The notes beneath the pieces were generated by a model. It searched no databases and was not told the DNA's origin. It worked only from the letters and a program-made list of their open reading frames with translations. From Saururus chinensis (lineage: Eukaryota > Streptophyta > Magnoliopsida > Piperales > Saururaceae): DNA of 64,000 bases. Made by a program: the position numbers and the translations under genes. The stretch is taken from positions 25,355,014 through 25,419,013 of the forward strand of contig CP141144.1 of the NCBI GenBank assembly GCA_035235625.1, read 5' to 3'. Positions within the stretch are counted from its first letter, which is position 1; each line of letters opens with the position of its first letter. Positions 1-12,251 of this stretch are shown one piece after another.

Positions 1-2999
1 TTATGATATGTTTTTAGATTTGTCATAAAATGGTAATTGGATTTTGCTCCATGAATTTAAATTAAAGCATTTGATGTATGTGTTGTTTTTTAGTTATGGA
101 CTTGCATGGCATGTATTGAGTATTCAGGAATGTTCTTCCTTCTATACATGTGTACGTGCTATCATTCATTGTGGTGGTGATTTCTTGTTGAGCATTAGCT
201 CATAGGTGGTTTCTTCTTTTTGTTTATCGACGAGTGGATCATCGAAGCTTAAATATAATAGAAGTAATAAATTATCATTCAAAATGGATGAGGGTAGTTT
301 GGGAGAAAAGTTCTTAACTTGTTAGCTGTCATCAAATAGTTGTAATAAAGTTGAATTGTGAAGAATCAGACTTATGCTATGTGTTATTCTACAACACTAA
401 ATTAATTTAATTTCACCATAACCATGACCACGTTTACCTATACCCAATGACTTGTTTTACACATACTGTCATGTCATGATCCTAGCTAGCAATTTGGTCG
501 GTTGGGGACATGACAGCACGACTGATCCTACCCAAGGAAGGAGTTGTTGTCTTACTCATTCATGCCTTGGGAAATTGATGCTTGTTGTATACATGTGTTA
601 ATTTTTGGGGTATGACATAAGCACTTGCACTATATGCATATACACTTGAGTTTATTTGTTTCATGAACTCCTTGTCTTCACCCACATATCTACATGTTGA
701 CATATTCCTAAACATCTACTCATTGAATACATAGGAGGAATTTTTCCCATGAAACGGGAATTCCTCTAGTGAGCTTCTATGAATTTGATAAGGTATCACA
801 AGCATACAAGAGGAAATTTAAAACAAATGCAAATTAAAATACCATGAACAACTTTGCCTCAACCAAAGGTGAACTCATAAAATCTTTCTCAATTACTCAT
901 GAAAGATAAACCAGTCACACATACTAAATTGTTTATTTAATTACCACTAATGCGACATTGACGCTAAATAAAACTGGTAGGAGATTAGGGTATTTTACCA
1001 AAAGAGCCATCCTCAACTATATTATATATTACCCACATTATTGCTTATTCGTAATGTGTTGGCATGTCAATAGAAAAAAATTCAATATCATCTTATGCTT
1101 TGTCTTGTAAATAATTGGTTATACCCCAATTATGTTTTACAATATGAATTACATGTTATGTATCAATCCACCCATGCCTACTTAAATGTTGATTGAAAAC
1201 ACACCACTGAAAACATAATGTCAGTCCCAAGCCAGACAAACTGACATACATTCATCAATCAATATATCAGTTCAATACTGGATTCGCCTAATTTGAGCTC
1301 TACATGATTCCTATTTAAGAGGCAACTTCCTACACATACTCTAAATCTATAAAAAAGCATTGGGGGTGTCTGTAAACAAGAGAGAAACTCTTCTAGAGCA
1401 CCACTAACTTTGCTCCCTCTACCCCGTTTCACGCATCTAGTTCGCCACCCCCAGCTTCCTCTCCTGTTTCTTTCTTCTACTACCCCCAATTGCCACTGAT
1501 TGGCCTCTGTCCGGCATGCCTTGGTAGAGAGATGGTGAGAGCAACTGTCGCTGACCCTCCTTCGCATGTATTCCCTTCTATCCATCAACCATCTCCATTG
1601 TTTTGATTTTTGGGCAATGATCGGAGACGCTGCCACCCTTCAGCAGCCACCAGTGCCTAGCCATGTCTCCACCGTTCGGCCTCCCTCTCCCTCTTCCGGT
1701 TGTTTCCCTCCCTAATCTGGTTCAACCTTTCCTTTTCTGTCGTGTTTCTTCTTTGTCAGTACAATCTAAATGCCAGAGGGCCAAACCGGATCGACTACCT
1801 TTGATCGGAACAGCTCCCCTCTGCCCCACAACCATCCCAGACCACCCTTCCATACCTCTCTCCCCCCACTGGCCATCCCACCCCCCTTTAAACTGCCCCA
1901 CTCCGCCTTGCTAGTAGCCGGATTTGGCCACTACTGACCTAAGCCACCTTCAAACATCTCTGGAATCCCCTCCCCCTCTTTTTGGCTTTTGGTAGCATGT
2001 GCATAGTGCCTACACTAGCATTTCAGGGTAAAAGCACCACCTTTGTACCACTTGGCAGTCAACTACAACCACCATGAGTTGGATACAACCACCAACACCC
2101 TACTCCACCTCTCCCCAATCCTTCAACACCTATCCTTGCTCTCCATGCCTCTTTTTTACCATGGTTGACATGAAATCTCTGCCATTGAGCGTTATCCACT
2201 ATCGATTTTGGTGTCTATAAGACGACCAAGTGCTTCTCATCCATTGGTTGACCTCCATTTCACCCACCCCCATCTCCAGTTCAACTTGTCATTGCTTTTG
2301 GTGTGACCTTGACCACCATGGACCTCAAATCTTTGGCTCAAAGTTCAATTATGCCACCGTCTTGTAGGCTGGCTACCCCCCCCCCCCCCCCACAACATTC
2401 CCTAACCCACGGAACAACTTTCTCTCATAAAAAACATTGTCTTTGGCTTCCAACTCTACCATCGACACCTCCACTAGACTCGCATGAACAATAAGGTGGG
2501 GGACTCTGAACCTGTAACTTCATACTAGCATGCTTTGATTGAATAGTAGCATGCTAGGGTTATTAAGATTTAATGCTTTGGATGTCAAAGGATGATCCTA
2601 TTGCATTGTGTAAGAGGGGGGAAATGATGAAATATCATATGTTTGATTATGCATACGATGAGTATGTAAGTTACAAGTATGTTTTACATTTGGATCATGT
2701 GCATGTTAATATGGCAGTTAATGCGTATGCCGATAAGTTATGTGATAAATTATGAGTATGCCAAATGTTTGTGCAATGGATTGTATTTAATATCGGATTG
2801 GTTATGTTTGGACTTTGGTATGGATTTGTATCTATATGTTTGATGTCAGTGGGCATATGATTTATGAGATAGGGTTGGTTTGGATTGATCAAACATGGAG
2901 CAATGAGTAGAAGAATTCATGGTTTAGTAAATAGGCGGACTTAGTGTTTGGAGCTCAACTAGATGACCATAAGATAGTAATATTTCTATGCGCATGAAT
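1..2999. other. intergenic DNA, no recognisable gene
   Basis: No reading frame here resembles a known protein. The stretch from about 1370 to 2500 is pyrimidine-rich on the plus strand and contains a run of C near 2379-2391. Its short open frames are low-complexity Pro/Ser/Leu-rich and look like chance frames. Around 2570-2900 the sequence is AT-rich with many TATG and GTATG words, as in LTR leaders, but no partner copy was found. Confidence 0.6.
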
Positions 3000-3900
3000 T
3001 TTTATCAAGCAATGAATTCAATAAACCCTAATCTCTACGCAACCATAATCATGTTCATCATCAACCAAACCATCAACATGCAAAGCCGATAAGCACACGT
3101 GCACGATTTTTATGTGGAAAACCAAAACTAGGGTAAAAAACCATGGTAGCCTCTCAACGGCTAAAACAATGCATTAGCAAGTAAGACCTTTATATTGACA
3201 CTATCAAACTACCAACCTCTTATGAAGACTCTAACCCAAACTTTATATGTTTAAATCTCCCCAAAAATTTTTTGTTGCTAGCCTTAAAGTTTTGACTCCT
3301 CAAGTTTTGAAACTTTTCTCCTCCTTGCTTTGTCTTTGTTTTCTTCTAGCCTCTTAAAATAAGCTCATCTTGTTTATGACTTTAGTATTGAGTCTTCAAT
3401 CCTCCATTGACCTTGACAGACTCTCCTCTCAAAATATATATGTAAAAACTTTTTTTTTAGTTATATGCCTCCAAGCAATCATTGTTAACATGAACTTTGA
3501 AGCACAATGATGATCTCTTGTGGAAAACAATGAACAAAGGATCTCTCCTCTTTTCTCTCTCAATTTTAAGGTTTTTCTCTCTTCAATTTTCCATTAACCT
3601 AGCCCTTATATAATCCATTAAGTCGGTTTATGTGTTTGACTTTAATTAGGAATAGATCCTCTTTCAGAATGGCTTAATCTAGGTAACATAAACAACAATC
3701 GTTCGTTTCAAACAATCATCAATTATTCGATGTTATAATCAGGGTATAACTCTTCAAGCCATAGATCCATCACTAATAGCAATCGATCAATAAACTCTCA
3801 GCCAAGTTTTACATAGTCCAATTCAAGTACCGATAGGTCTAGTCCTCTAATTCATTTTACACTGATCGATTGATGCATTGTGAAATTTCTCAATTTACCC
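3000..3900 (-). repeat. dispersed LTR-like repeat, inverted relative of 28.9-29.56 kb
   Basis: Read on the minus strand, this block matches the plus-strand block at about 28900-29560. Shared words, in the same order, include GAGGCTA, AGAAAAGTTTCAA, AAGGCTAGCAA and GATCGATTG. The two are therefore diverged members of one interspersed family in opposite orientation. There is no coding capacity. An LTR or LTR-adjacent origin is an inference from the layout; no TG/CA ends or target duplication were fixed. Confidence 0.45.
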
Positions 3901-4734
3901 TAATTCAATCTCAAACTTTATATTCACTTAATTCACTCATTCTAAATTAATCTAAGTGAATTATGTATGTGGGTGTGTGCAAATAAGCCTTTTACCATTA
4001 ACACTCAGTTTAGTCTTTAACCTTTATTGATAAGAACCTATATGGTCAGATTTTTTAAGTCAATAAATTCCAAATCCGACTTGACAACAACTAAATCTAG
4101 TAAGATTCCTAAGACTAAAACATACATGAAGTTTATACATTATTTTGATCATTGAAATTAACCAATTTACAATACATATGTCTCATATGTTCTTTCATGT
4201 TACATTGATATACTAGAATTAGGGGTGTTCATGGACATATAACGTCCATTTTTTTGTCTGTGTCCATGTCCATAAATACATAGAGCGGACAAATTTTTTT
4301 ATCCGGGACGGACGCAAACACAGACCATTAAATTAGTCCATCCTTGTAGGTGCCTGCAGACATGGACAAACTGTTGTTCGCGGATGTCCATGTTCGCCAC
4401 CTAATTTGAAAATATTCTTTATCTATTTAGGGCTTGGTTAGGCAACACAACACAAATGTTACTGCTCACCGGAGCGCCGCCACGCTGCCCCCTGCACTAC
4501 CTCTCGGCCTTCTCTGAAAACCAACCAAAGTTTACACCTTTACATCTTGTCGGCTTCTATCTGGATCATAACTGTCTTCCGTGCTCTGTCATCGCCACCA
4601 CCTAGCTCGACTCCGCCTAACCCGTTGTCAGCCTTTCCACTTGAGAGCGATAATTTCTCTCCTCCTCCCCAACCTAACTCTGGTGGCACAGTGGCCTATG
4701 GCGGTGATTCCTCTTCACCATAGTTGTCTCCTCC

Positions 4735-5118
4735 GTAGTCATTGTCAAGCAGTCAGGCGAGGAGACGAGATTTGCAGTGCTCCAGCTCACACCTTCGTGT
4801 TGTTGCTGCGCCGTCATTTTGCCACCGCTCCATTGCGAATTTTGCTTCTGCAGCGTCCGATCTCCCTTCTCTGTGAGTTCTCCTTGCTTTCAGTTATTTT
4901 TGGAATTTGTATTGCGTCTGGTTGGACCGATTTCTAGTGTTGATGGTTTCTACTAATCGGAATAGGGGAAGTATGAGTAAAGGTGTTCTAGCTCAGAGAC
5001 GGGATTTGTTGTGCTCCAGCTCATACCATCGTGTTGTTGCCGTGTTGTCGATTTGCCGCTGCTCCGCCACAATTTTTACTTCTGCAGCATCCGATCTCCC
5101 CTCTCTCTGTGAGTTCTT
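4735..5118 (+). repeat. direct duplication with a period of about 250 bp
   Basis: The segment 4740-4890 recurs at 4985-5118. Shared words in order are GTGCTCCAGCTCA, CGTGTTGTTGC, ACTTCTGCAGC and CCGATCTCCC, then CTCTGTGAGTTCT. Open frames over it (4581-4937 and 4907-5122) have no recognisable domain and are best read as by-products of the repeat. The second unit runs directly into an LTR-like TGTAATGCCCC start at 5118. Confidence 0.6.
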
Positions 5119-5990
5119 GTAATGCCCCAATCCGTAAAACCCGATCCGTACCGGGGGTTAGATCGGAAGACAAAATCGGAGTGTATTAAGTTAAGCAGAA
5201 AAATTAAAACCGACTAACCAGGGGCTGCAGACTCTGAGTGCGAGAGTCATAACGTTCATCCATGCATTGCGGAGCTTTAATATTCTATTGTGCGTAGATA
5301 AGAACAAACCTAATTTTATAACTAATTTGGATCGAGCCAACATTATTTTATCGTTGGTTGCCTACGTATGTATTGGATACCATCTCTGACGTTATTCCAA
5401 TAAGGTCGGATCCGAACGTAGTTCTGCCTAACGACTACTACATTCATCAGACATTAGAAAATCATATATGATAAAATACGTATACTTTATATCCGAATAA
5501 TTAATTTGAAATCAGACAAAAATCTTATAAATCATCGGAGTCAAACGGAAGTCAATGAAGCAGTAAAATACACATCTCACGTAGGTGAGCAAAACCACAC
5601 ATTCCAATCTATCATAAAGCGGAGCAGAACACACAATAGAGCATGTTGGATCATATTAGATCCTATCAGATAATATCATATTTCATCCGACCATATTGAT
5701 CACATCAGATCAGATCGGAGTATATCAGATCACAATAGAGCATTTTAGTGTAATTCGGATCACCACAGAATATATCAAACTAGATCGAATAGAAACATAT
5801 AAGCATATATCATACCATAACAAAGTATATATCGTAATTAGTATATTACTAATTAAGATATGCATGAATATAACTTATATTAAATTAGAAGATCAGAAAA
5901 GCGTACTCCCCTGCAGTTTCAAAAGTGACGACGTTCTAAGTTGCTCGTTTCCTCAGAGCGTCTTTCCTTGGTTATGAGATAGAAGAGTTA
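5118..5990 (+). repeat. LTR-like interspersed repeat, copy 1
   Basis: It begins TGTAATGCCCC and shares a long series of blocks with the copy at 31375-32330. These include an ACGTTCATC word followed by CGGAGCTT, then GGTTGCCTACGTA, AGTTCTGCCTAA followed by CGACTACTACAT, and AGAGCGTC near the end. A start of the TGTAACGCCC type is frequent in plant LTRs. No target duplication or internal domain was found, so a solo LTR or fragment is likely. Confidence 0.5.
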
Positions 5991-6309
5991 ATTGAAGTAT
6001 GTCACACTGACGGACTAGGATTTCTAAACATGTTCAATATTAGATTAGTTAGTAGATGATTGTGAGACAAAAGGATTTATTGCATAATTGTACCAACATA
6101 AAGTATTTATTTAAACTTGAATGTTAACAAAAATTAATATTCTTTTTGAGTATGTGACCTTAGGGGTTGGACAAATTAGGTTCTGTGTTTGAGTCAGTAG
6201 GTGATTAGTTAGCTGAACATTTCTCATATCTATCCATGATGTTTATCATGTAGGATATTATCTTGTGTATTCAAGGCCAAACGTTTGATGCTTTATTGAT
6301 AAAATTATA

Positions 6310-6505
6310 TGATTATCCCCATAGTTGGCATTGGATAATTTTCTACCCATGGTTGGCACTATGTGATTTTCTTTCCATAGATAACATTGTATGATTTTTC
6401 CCATATGTGGCACTATAAGATTTTGGCCCAAAATGACACTATATGATTTTCACCCTCATTTGGCACCGTATGGTCCTTAGATGGCATTGTATATCCCTAG
6501 AGAGT
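6310..6505 (+). repeat. degenerate minisatellite, unit about 35-38 bp
   Basis: About five units repeat the theme CCCATAGTTGGCACTATATG followed by ATTTT. Variants are visible at GTTGGCATTGGATAATTTT, GTTGGCACTATGTGATTTT, GTGGCACTATAAGATTTT and TTTGGCACCGTATGG. No protein is encoded. Confidence 0.65.
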
Positions 6506-6689
6506 GGGTATTTGTGTACTTAAGTAGAATTATGACTCTACTCTTACTTGTCTGATCTTGTGCCCAATGAGCATAGATGTGCCTTGCTTTTGGAAAATTT
6601 TATAACATCTAGTTGCTCCCCGAAGGTTAAGGTGACACCTAGTGACATTTCTTCATGTCGACACTAGAGCTAGTAAAATTGCTAATAAC

Positions 6690-6910
6690 TTGAGTCGTCG
6701 ATAGTAAGTGTAAGAGTAAAATTGCAAGAGTAAGAGTAAGATTATATGAGTATAAATAAGATTGTATGAGTATAATCACGACTATCTAAGTAAGATTATA
6801 TGAGTATGTGTTTGACTGTATGAGCAAGATTGTGTAAGTAAGATGGTACAAACAAGATTATATGTTATATGTGTAAAACTATATGGTAAATGGTATGAGT
6901 ATGAGCATGT
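6690..6910 (+). repeat. degenerate tandem repeat of a GAGTAAGATTATATGAGTA type
   Basis: About ten imperfect units of 18-22 bp repeat the words AGTAAGATT and ATATGAGTA, with substitutions and small indels. The array directly follows the 6.3-6.5 kb minisatellite, separated from it by about 180 bp. No coding function is seen. Confidence 0.6.
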
Positions 6911-8465
6911 TGATATGTGTATGAGCATAGAATATTGTTATGTGAGACTCCAATTTATTATGTAATTATTGATTTATGTTAATGCTTCATGATTGAAACT
7001 ATGTATGGATTTATATAGTTTATTGATTAGAACTTTACTACTGAGTATAAAAATACTCATTTCCCCCCTTTTTGGCCCAAAATTTTTTGGATGTTTATGT
7101 AGGTCTTAGATCAAGAGGTCCTTAGGTTTGACTCTTTCTTTCATCAAGAAACTGATCTTTGCTGATGCCAGGTTGACCTTTGTCTCGATATGAGTCATTT
7201 GTTGTTTTGCCATGAGCCGATATACCATTATGATCACATATGTATTAGATGAGGTGAGAATTTAATATGTATAATTTTTTTGGACTTGTATTTGAGATTA
7301 CACACTTTGAACTGTTATGAGACTTGTACTCAATAGTGCCTGGGATATGTTTTTGTTTAAGCTTATAGCCATGACATTTATTTGTGTTTGTTTCGATTCA
7401 CACCTAAGAGAGTTTGATTTTGGGCTCATGATGATTTGAAAAGTATTTGTCGAAAAGATTTATGCATGATTGGTTAAATTTATGAAAAAATATTTTTACA
7501 GGTTTGGGATTTTGTTAAAATTTCTTAAAATATAATCATTATTTTTTAAATTGTTAAGAAAATGTTTGGAAAAACCTCAAGTGCGACAACATTGTGAGAG
7601 AACCATTAAGATTAAATGTCTCTCTTTCTCTCATACCCACACACACATGCACACACTCTTACACTTTACTTTGATTGAAGATTGTTTACGGTTTGAGCAT
7701 AAATTTCAACAAAGGTGTTGGGAGCTTGTCCATTGATCACTAATATGCCTCAGTGAGAAGGTATTAAACGATACGAGAAGTTGAACTAGTGAGAAGCTGG
7801 CTAGGGACAAGAGTACTTAGGGTTTGAGTTTTGAATGATAACTTTGTAATCGTTGTTTACTAGTGTATCGCTTGATTGAGGATTGACGACGTAGTTTTTC
7901 ACATGATTTAGGTTTTCTATGTTAAAAATCCGTACGTCTCACTTAGTTTATTTTCTATAAGATTTTAGTTTACAACAATAGAATTTTATTGATCTATGTC
8001 TTCTGCATTTGGAATTGTGTAAGTTTTTTTACTTTTATCAATCAAATTGGAATTCACATATTTTCATTGATTAAGTTGATTTATTCATTGGAGATCCCAA
8101 GACTGTTCATTCTTCCTTGAATGGATTCCAATACAATATATTTCTTTCAACCTCCACAGACCACATTCTCTCCTAAATCTTAGAAATTTTTTATAAATAT
8201 TAAAGAAATTATTCAGAGATTCTTAGGTACTACAAGAAATAGAATAAAATTTCTCACATCTACCTATGGAAGGCCATATTGACCCATGCTGCGACTGGTA
8301 GAGTATGGAGCATAGGCACGCACTCCTCACTTTTTTTTATGCACTCGGCCTGTTTCACATGTATTGTTTTGATACGTTTCAAAATAGTGTAATAAAAGTT
8401 TGCATATTGAAGTGTTGCACTTCATTCTCACAATGGTAGACAGAGCAACCGGACCCTTTGATATC
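6911..8465. other. intergenic DNA, no recognisable gene
   Basis: AT-rich sequence without a frame that resembles a protein. A short AC-rich microsatellite lies near 7640-7660. The open frame at 8327-8644 runs across the copia LTR boundary and is therefore not a gene. Confidence 0.6.
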
Positions 8466-8470
8466 TCAAA
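8466..8470. other. target site duplication TCAAA, 3' side of the copia element
   Basis: TCAAA lies immediately before the TG (plus strand) of the 3' LTR and matches TCAAA at 14169-14173. A 5-bp duplication is normal for copia integration. Confidence 0.75.
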
Positions 8471-9464
8471 TGTATATGGCTGGCCAGTGGAAGCGTGGCG
8501 GTCCCTGGGCCAAGGAGGCGCAAAGCATAAAAATTCAATCTTTAATTGATTAACTACACAAAGAAGCATGCAAATACAATTACATAAACAATAATCTATC
8601 CAAACAAGTGCATGCACATATTGAAAAATGAAATTTGGGAACAATAACTCATTGACCTTGGGCTAATCAGCCCCTAGCATGTCCTCAAGCCTGCATAGGA
8701 TCATCTGATTGCAATCGAACACAATTGAATTAGCAAGGGATGGGGTTACCTCTTATGTGTTGATCCCTCTTAACCCTTGATCTTGGCTTGAAATCTCAGC
8801 AAGGAACATCACAAACCTTGTCCTTGAAGCCACGAACCAGCGAGCACAAGTCTTCCACTCTTTCACCATGCACCAAGGAGGATTGGACAAGAAGGAGAGG
8901 GGTGGCCAGCAAGGATCTCTCACAAAGAAGAGAGGAGGCTGCACCTATGGGAGAGAGAGGGGGCTGATTGGGGAGAGAGAGAGAGAGAGAAGAGAGGGAT
9001 GACACCAATGATTTAGGGCTTCTACTCTACCTCTTCTCCCTTTTATACCCCTTTTGATCACTTCCAAATTGGGCTTAACAAGTTGGTCTTTCTTGCTAAA
9101 ATTTTTTGGTTTTTCTTAGAGGGTTTGACACAACGGGAGCGGGCTCTATCTCTCAAAGCCCACAGGGGCTTGGACCCCTTACATACTACCAAGCCCATGA
9201 CAGGGTCGACCCCTTGCTAACCACGGGTCCGACCATCGACACTTAATTTGTGAGTCAAGCCCCACAACGTGTTTATGCATATCCTAGTCACATGCCTAGT
9301 GTGTGTGTGTGATGCATGCGAGTCCCATTAGAATTAGTGTCACGATGGCTCATGTGGGGTCGGTGCAACCACCACCACTAACCTTGGACCCCGAGGCCCG
9401 TACCAGCTCACCCGGACCGCAAATAACATGGACCAAAATGGGCCCAAGCCCATACCTTGGTCCA
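8471..9464 (-). repeat. 3' LTR of the copia element
   Basis: It is the direct repeat of 13166-14168, alignable over nearly its whole length, with shared words such as GCATAAAAAT, AAAGAAGCATGCAAATACA and CCTTGGGCT. On the minus strand it begins TGGACCAAGG and ends ATATACA, giving the TG/CA ends. It carries a GA-rich simple repeat near 8970-8990 and a short GT repeat at 9299-9311, where the other LTR has an AT repeat. Confidence 0.88.
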
Positions 9465-9480
9465 ATTTCCCCCACTATGG
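9465..9480 (-). promoter_or_regulatory. polypurine tract of the copia element
   Basis: The minus strand reads AGTGGGGGAAAT immediately before the TG of the 3' LTR. A purine-rich stretch here is the expected plus-strand priming site for reverse transcription. Confidence 0.65.
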
Positions 9481-9514
9481 GTGAAGGGCTCATATGGCCC
9501 AACAATGACTTGCG

Positions 9515-9781
9515 CTAGTCCTGTCGAAGATCAATACTATGAGGATGATTAGAAAATAGATTTATCATTAAGGCCTTAGTGAACAGATCCGCCAACATCT
9601 CACTAGTAGGAATATGACTCACAATCACTTTTCCCTTCTGAAGCATGTCGAAAATGTAATAGTAATGCACCTCAATGTGCTTACTCCTAGCACTAATCTC
9701 CCCATTCTTAAGTGTCAATACGGTTGCCAGATTATCATAATAAATCTGGACATGAGCATCAATCCAATTTTCTAGTTGCAA
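9515..9781 (-). pseudogene. copia RNase H, C-terminal part
   Basis: The frame encodes 88 residues with the copia RNase H signature: a YYDN core (usually YCDN) at about residues 14-17, then SKHIEVHYYYI, an IPTSEMLADLFTKAL ending typical of Tork-like copia elements, and a stop just before the purine tract and 3' LTR. It lacks the first half of the domain, which is found instead on the opposite strand ending near 11215. It is part of the dead element's pol and not a functional gene. Confidence 0.85.
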
Positions 9782-9816
9782 TCTTGCTAGAAACGTATAG
9801 GTGCATGACCAGCATA

Positions 9817-11215
9817 GGTCAAAGCTGGACCCTAATACCTAAGAATGTGCTTACTATGATCACTCTAAGGGGTATAGATTTGTGGTTTACCACATAGATG
9901 AGATAGTGGGGGTAAATGAGTCTAGAGACGCTTATTTCTTGGAAGAAGAATTAAACCCCATAATACTTAATAAAAGAGTAGATTTGTTTGAAGTTGTAAA
10001 AGAGGATGGTCCTAGCACTTCCCCAGAGGAAGTAATTGGATCAGGCCAAACTTAAACAAAATAGGAACCCAGGCCGTTGAGGGAAAGAAGACATTCAACA
10101 TAGTTGATGGACTTTTATACAATACTAGGGGAAGACATCACGTTAGATGAACCCGTTCTAAATGACCCAATTACCCTTAAGGAAGCTTTGAGTCTTCCAT
10201 ACACTCAAGAATAGCAAAAATGTCATTCAGGAGGAGATGGATTATCCTAAAGAACAATGTCTAGGAGGTAGTGGAACCACCTGAAGGGCAGAAGCCCATT
10301 GGATGTAAATGGATATTCAAAAGAAGTTTAAGGCAGATCAGTCAGTAGACAATTACAAAGTGAGATTAATGGCCAAAGGGTTCACCCAGGTATATGGGAT
10401 GGACTTTAAAGAGACATACTCACCTGTATCAAGATTTGACTCAATTAGATATCTCTTGGCATGTATTGCTTACTTTGATTTGGAGATGCACCAGATGGAT
10501 GTAAAGACTGCCTTCCTAAATAAAGATTTAGAGGAGAAGATTTACATAAAACAACCTGAGGGTTTTGTAGTTCTTAGAGAGGAACACAAGGTGTGCAAGC
10601 TGATAAAATCATTGTATGACCTAAAATAATATCCAAGGCAATGATACTTCACTTTTCACAAGGTGATTAGTGAGTATGGGTTTATGGTAAATGAACACGA
10701 TTATTGTGTTTATACCTTCCGGGATGGGGCTAAGTATATGATGTTGTCATTGTATGTAGATGATATACTCTTGATGAGGAATGACTTGAGTATAATTGTG
10801 AGCCTGAAGGAATGACTCAAAACCCAGTTTGAGATGAAAGACATGAGTGAGACATCTTACATCCTTGGGATGAAGGTTGACAGAGATACAAAGGCTAGAA
10901 AGCTTAGTATATCTGAAGAATCATACATAGAAAGCATTCTCAAACACTTCAATGTCATTGGTTGGAAGACCATTGGGTCCCCTGTATGCAAGGGTACAAT
11001 GTTGTCTAAGAGTATGGATCCTCTGATTGAGGAAGACATACTCCAGATGAAATCAGTGCAATATGTACATGCTATTGGCAGCTTGATGTATTTTGGTACC
11101 TTCTAGGGTCTAAGAGTTTAAAACTCGCTTATCAGATGGAAAGTCTTTCATTGACTAGATATAATAATTCAGACTATGCGGGGGATCCAGATGACAGAAA
11201 ATCCACATAAGGGCA
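9817..11215 (+). pseudogene. copia pol segment in inverted orientation: end of integrase, reverse transcriptase, start of RNase H
   Basis: On the plus strand a broken frame gives KLDPNT..., then DHSKGYRFVVY (the end of the copia integrase region), then reverse transcriptase: KWIFKKKFK with a frame break, AKGFTQVYGMDFKETYSPV, MDVKTAFLNKDLEEKIY, QPEGFVV, the catalytic YVDDIL near 10756-10773, and LGMKVDRD. It continues to SDYAGDPDDRKST, the start of copia RNase H, at about 11171-11210. Stop codons, frameshifts and a deletion after GSLMYFGTF kill it. It lies between minus-strand parts of the same element and fills their gap in order, which suggests an internal inversion. A separate nested copia fragment is the alternative. 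Confidence 0.82.
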
Positions 11216-12251
11216 TTATGCATAGACAAAACAATATAATAAGAAGTGCTTATTTCATTAGAAACAGGTGAGTCCATTACATCTAAACAATAAAGTCCAT
11301 CTACTAAAGAAGTAGTAAAAAACATTGATCCACCCTTGCCCACAATGGCTTTAATCCCCTTAAATCTAATTTCAAATCCCTTCTTGGTCAGAATAGGAAT
11401 TGAAATAAGATTCTTGTTGGTGTTGTTTGCCTGGTCATCCTTCTGGGGATAGTTTGCCTTGAAGTGGCCTACTTGGCTACACTTGAAGCAGGCACTCTAG
11501 GGTTTATTATTTTCCTTGTCATTGCCCTTGTTCTAACGCTCCTTCCCCTTTCTCTTGAAGACTCTTTTCTTTGAAGGTCCTAACCCCTGTCCACCTTTTT
11601 TCCCTCCACTAGAGCTCTGTGCCAAGTTGACAGTAGCAGCACCTAAAGCATTCACATGGTTCCTCCTTTCCTACTCAAGCCTAAGCTTGGCAGTCAGAGC
11701 CTCAATTGTTAGCTTCTAGTTGCTCATGTTAAGGTAGACCGATACACTCTCCCAAGACTTAGGGAGGCTGTTCAACACAGTAGACACTTGACTCCCTGAG
11801 AGATGGGATCATCTAGTGTTTCTAGGTCATCAACAATGATAGACATGACACTCAGGTGCTCATTCACATCATCTCCTTCATTCATCCTAAAATTCTAGTA
11901 TTTAGAGTGCATCATCCTCTTATGAGCCTCAATTTGCTCCACATACCTCATAGATACATCCTCTAACTTCTCTCTAGCAATCTTATACTTTTCAAAGAGC
12001 ATTTCCTTCTTAGGCTCTATGAAAGTAAGAATTATAGACTTAGCCTTGTTGTCATCATCCTTTAGTTTGGCATAAGCCTTCTTCTGTGCAGTTGAAGAAT
12101 TCTCTAGCAGTGGCTCAATGATCTACAATATGACATGAGCAAGATCAAAGAGTGTGAGGATATGATGTATCCTCCTCTTTCACACCAAATAATTATCAGC
12201 ATTCAGCTTTTTAGTCTTTCATAATTCAGTTGTGACTATCTTGGAAGCCAT
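11216..12251 (-). pseudogene. copia gag (UBN2-type) with zinc knuckle and start of pol
   Basis: The minus strand starts MASKIVTTEL and follows the copia gag pattern: LNADNYLV, QKKAYAKLKDDDNKAKSIIL, a leucine-rich helical region, LPKSWESV, then a basic stretch and a CCHC zinc knuckle reading CFKCSQVGHFKANYP. The fourth ligand is Tyr instead of Cys. After it come KGGSMFFTTSLVDGLYCLD residues of the GAG-pre-integrase region. At least seven in-frame stops occur, most where Trp or Gln codons are expected (TGG to TGA or TAG, CAG to TAG), and one frameshift lies near 11800. The transition pattern suits decay of a methylated element. Confidence 0.85.

Noticed and set aside
1259..1636. 125-residue open frame on the minus strand
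   Set aside because: No recognisable domain, no splice or family support. It lies in purine-rich low-complexity DNA.
2573..2755. 60-residue frame with regular Tyr, Asp and Val content
   Set aside because: Produced by a repeated TATG/GTATG word pattern. No family and no upstream context.
4211..4430. Possible hAT end starting TAGGGGTGTTCATGGAC
   Set aside because: No opposing inverted end or target duplication was found nearby.
4581..5122. Two overlapping open frames on the plus strand
   Set aside because: They follow the direct duplication in different frames and share no conserved protein reading.
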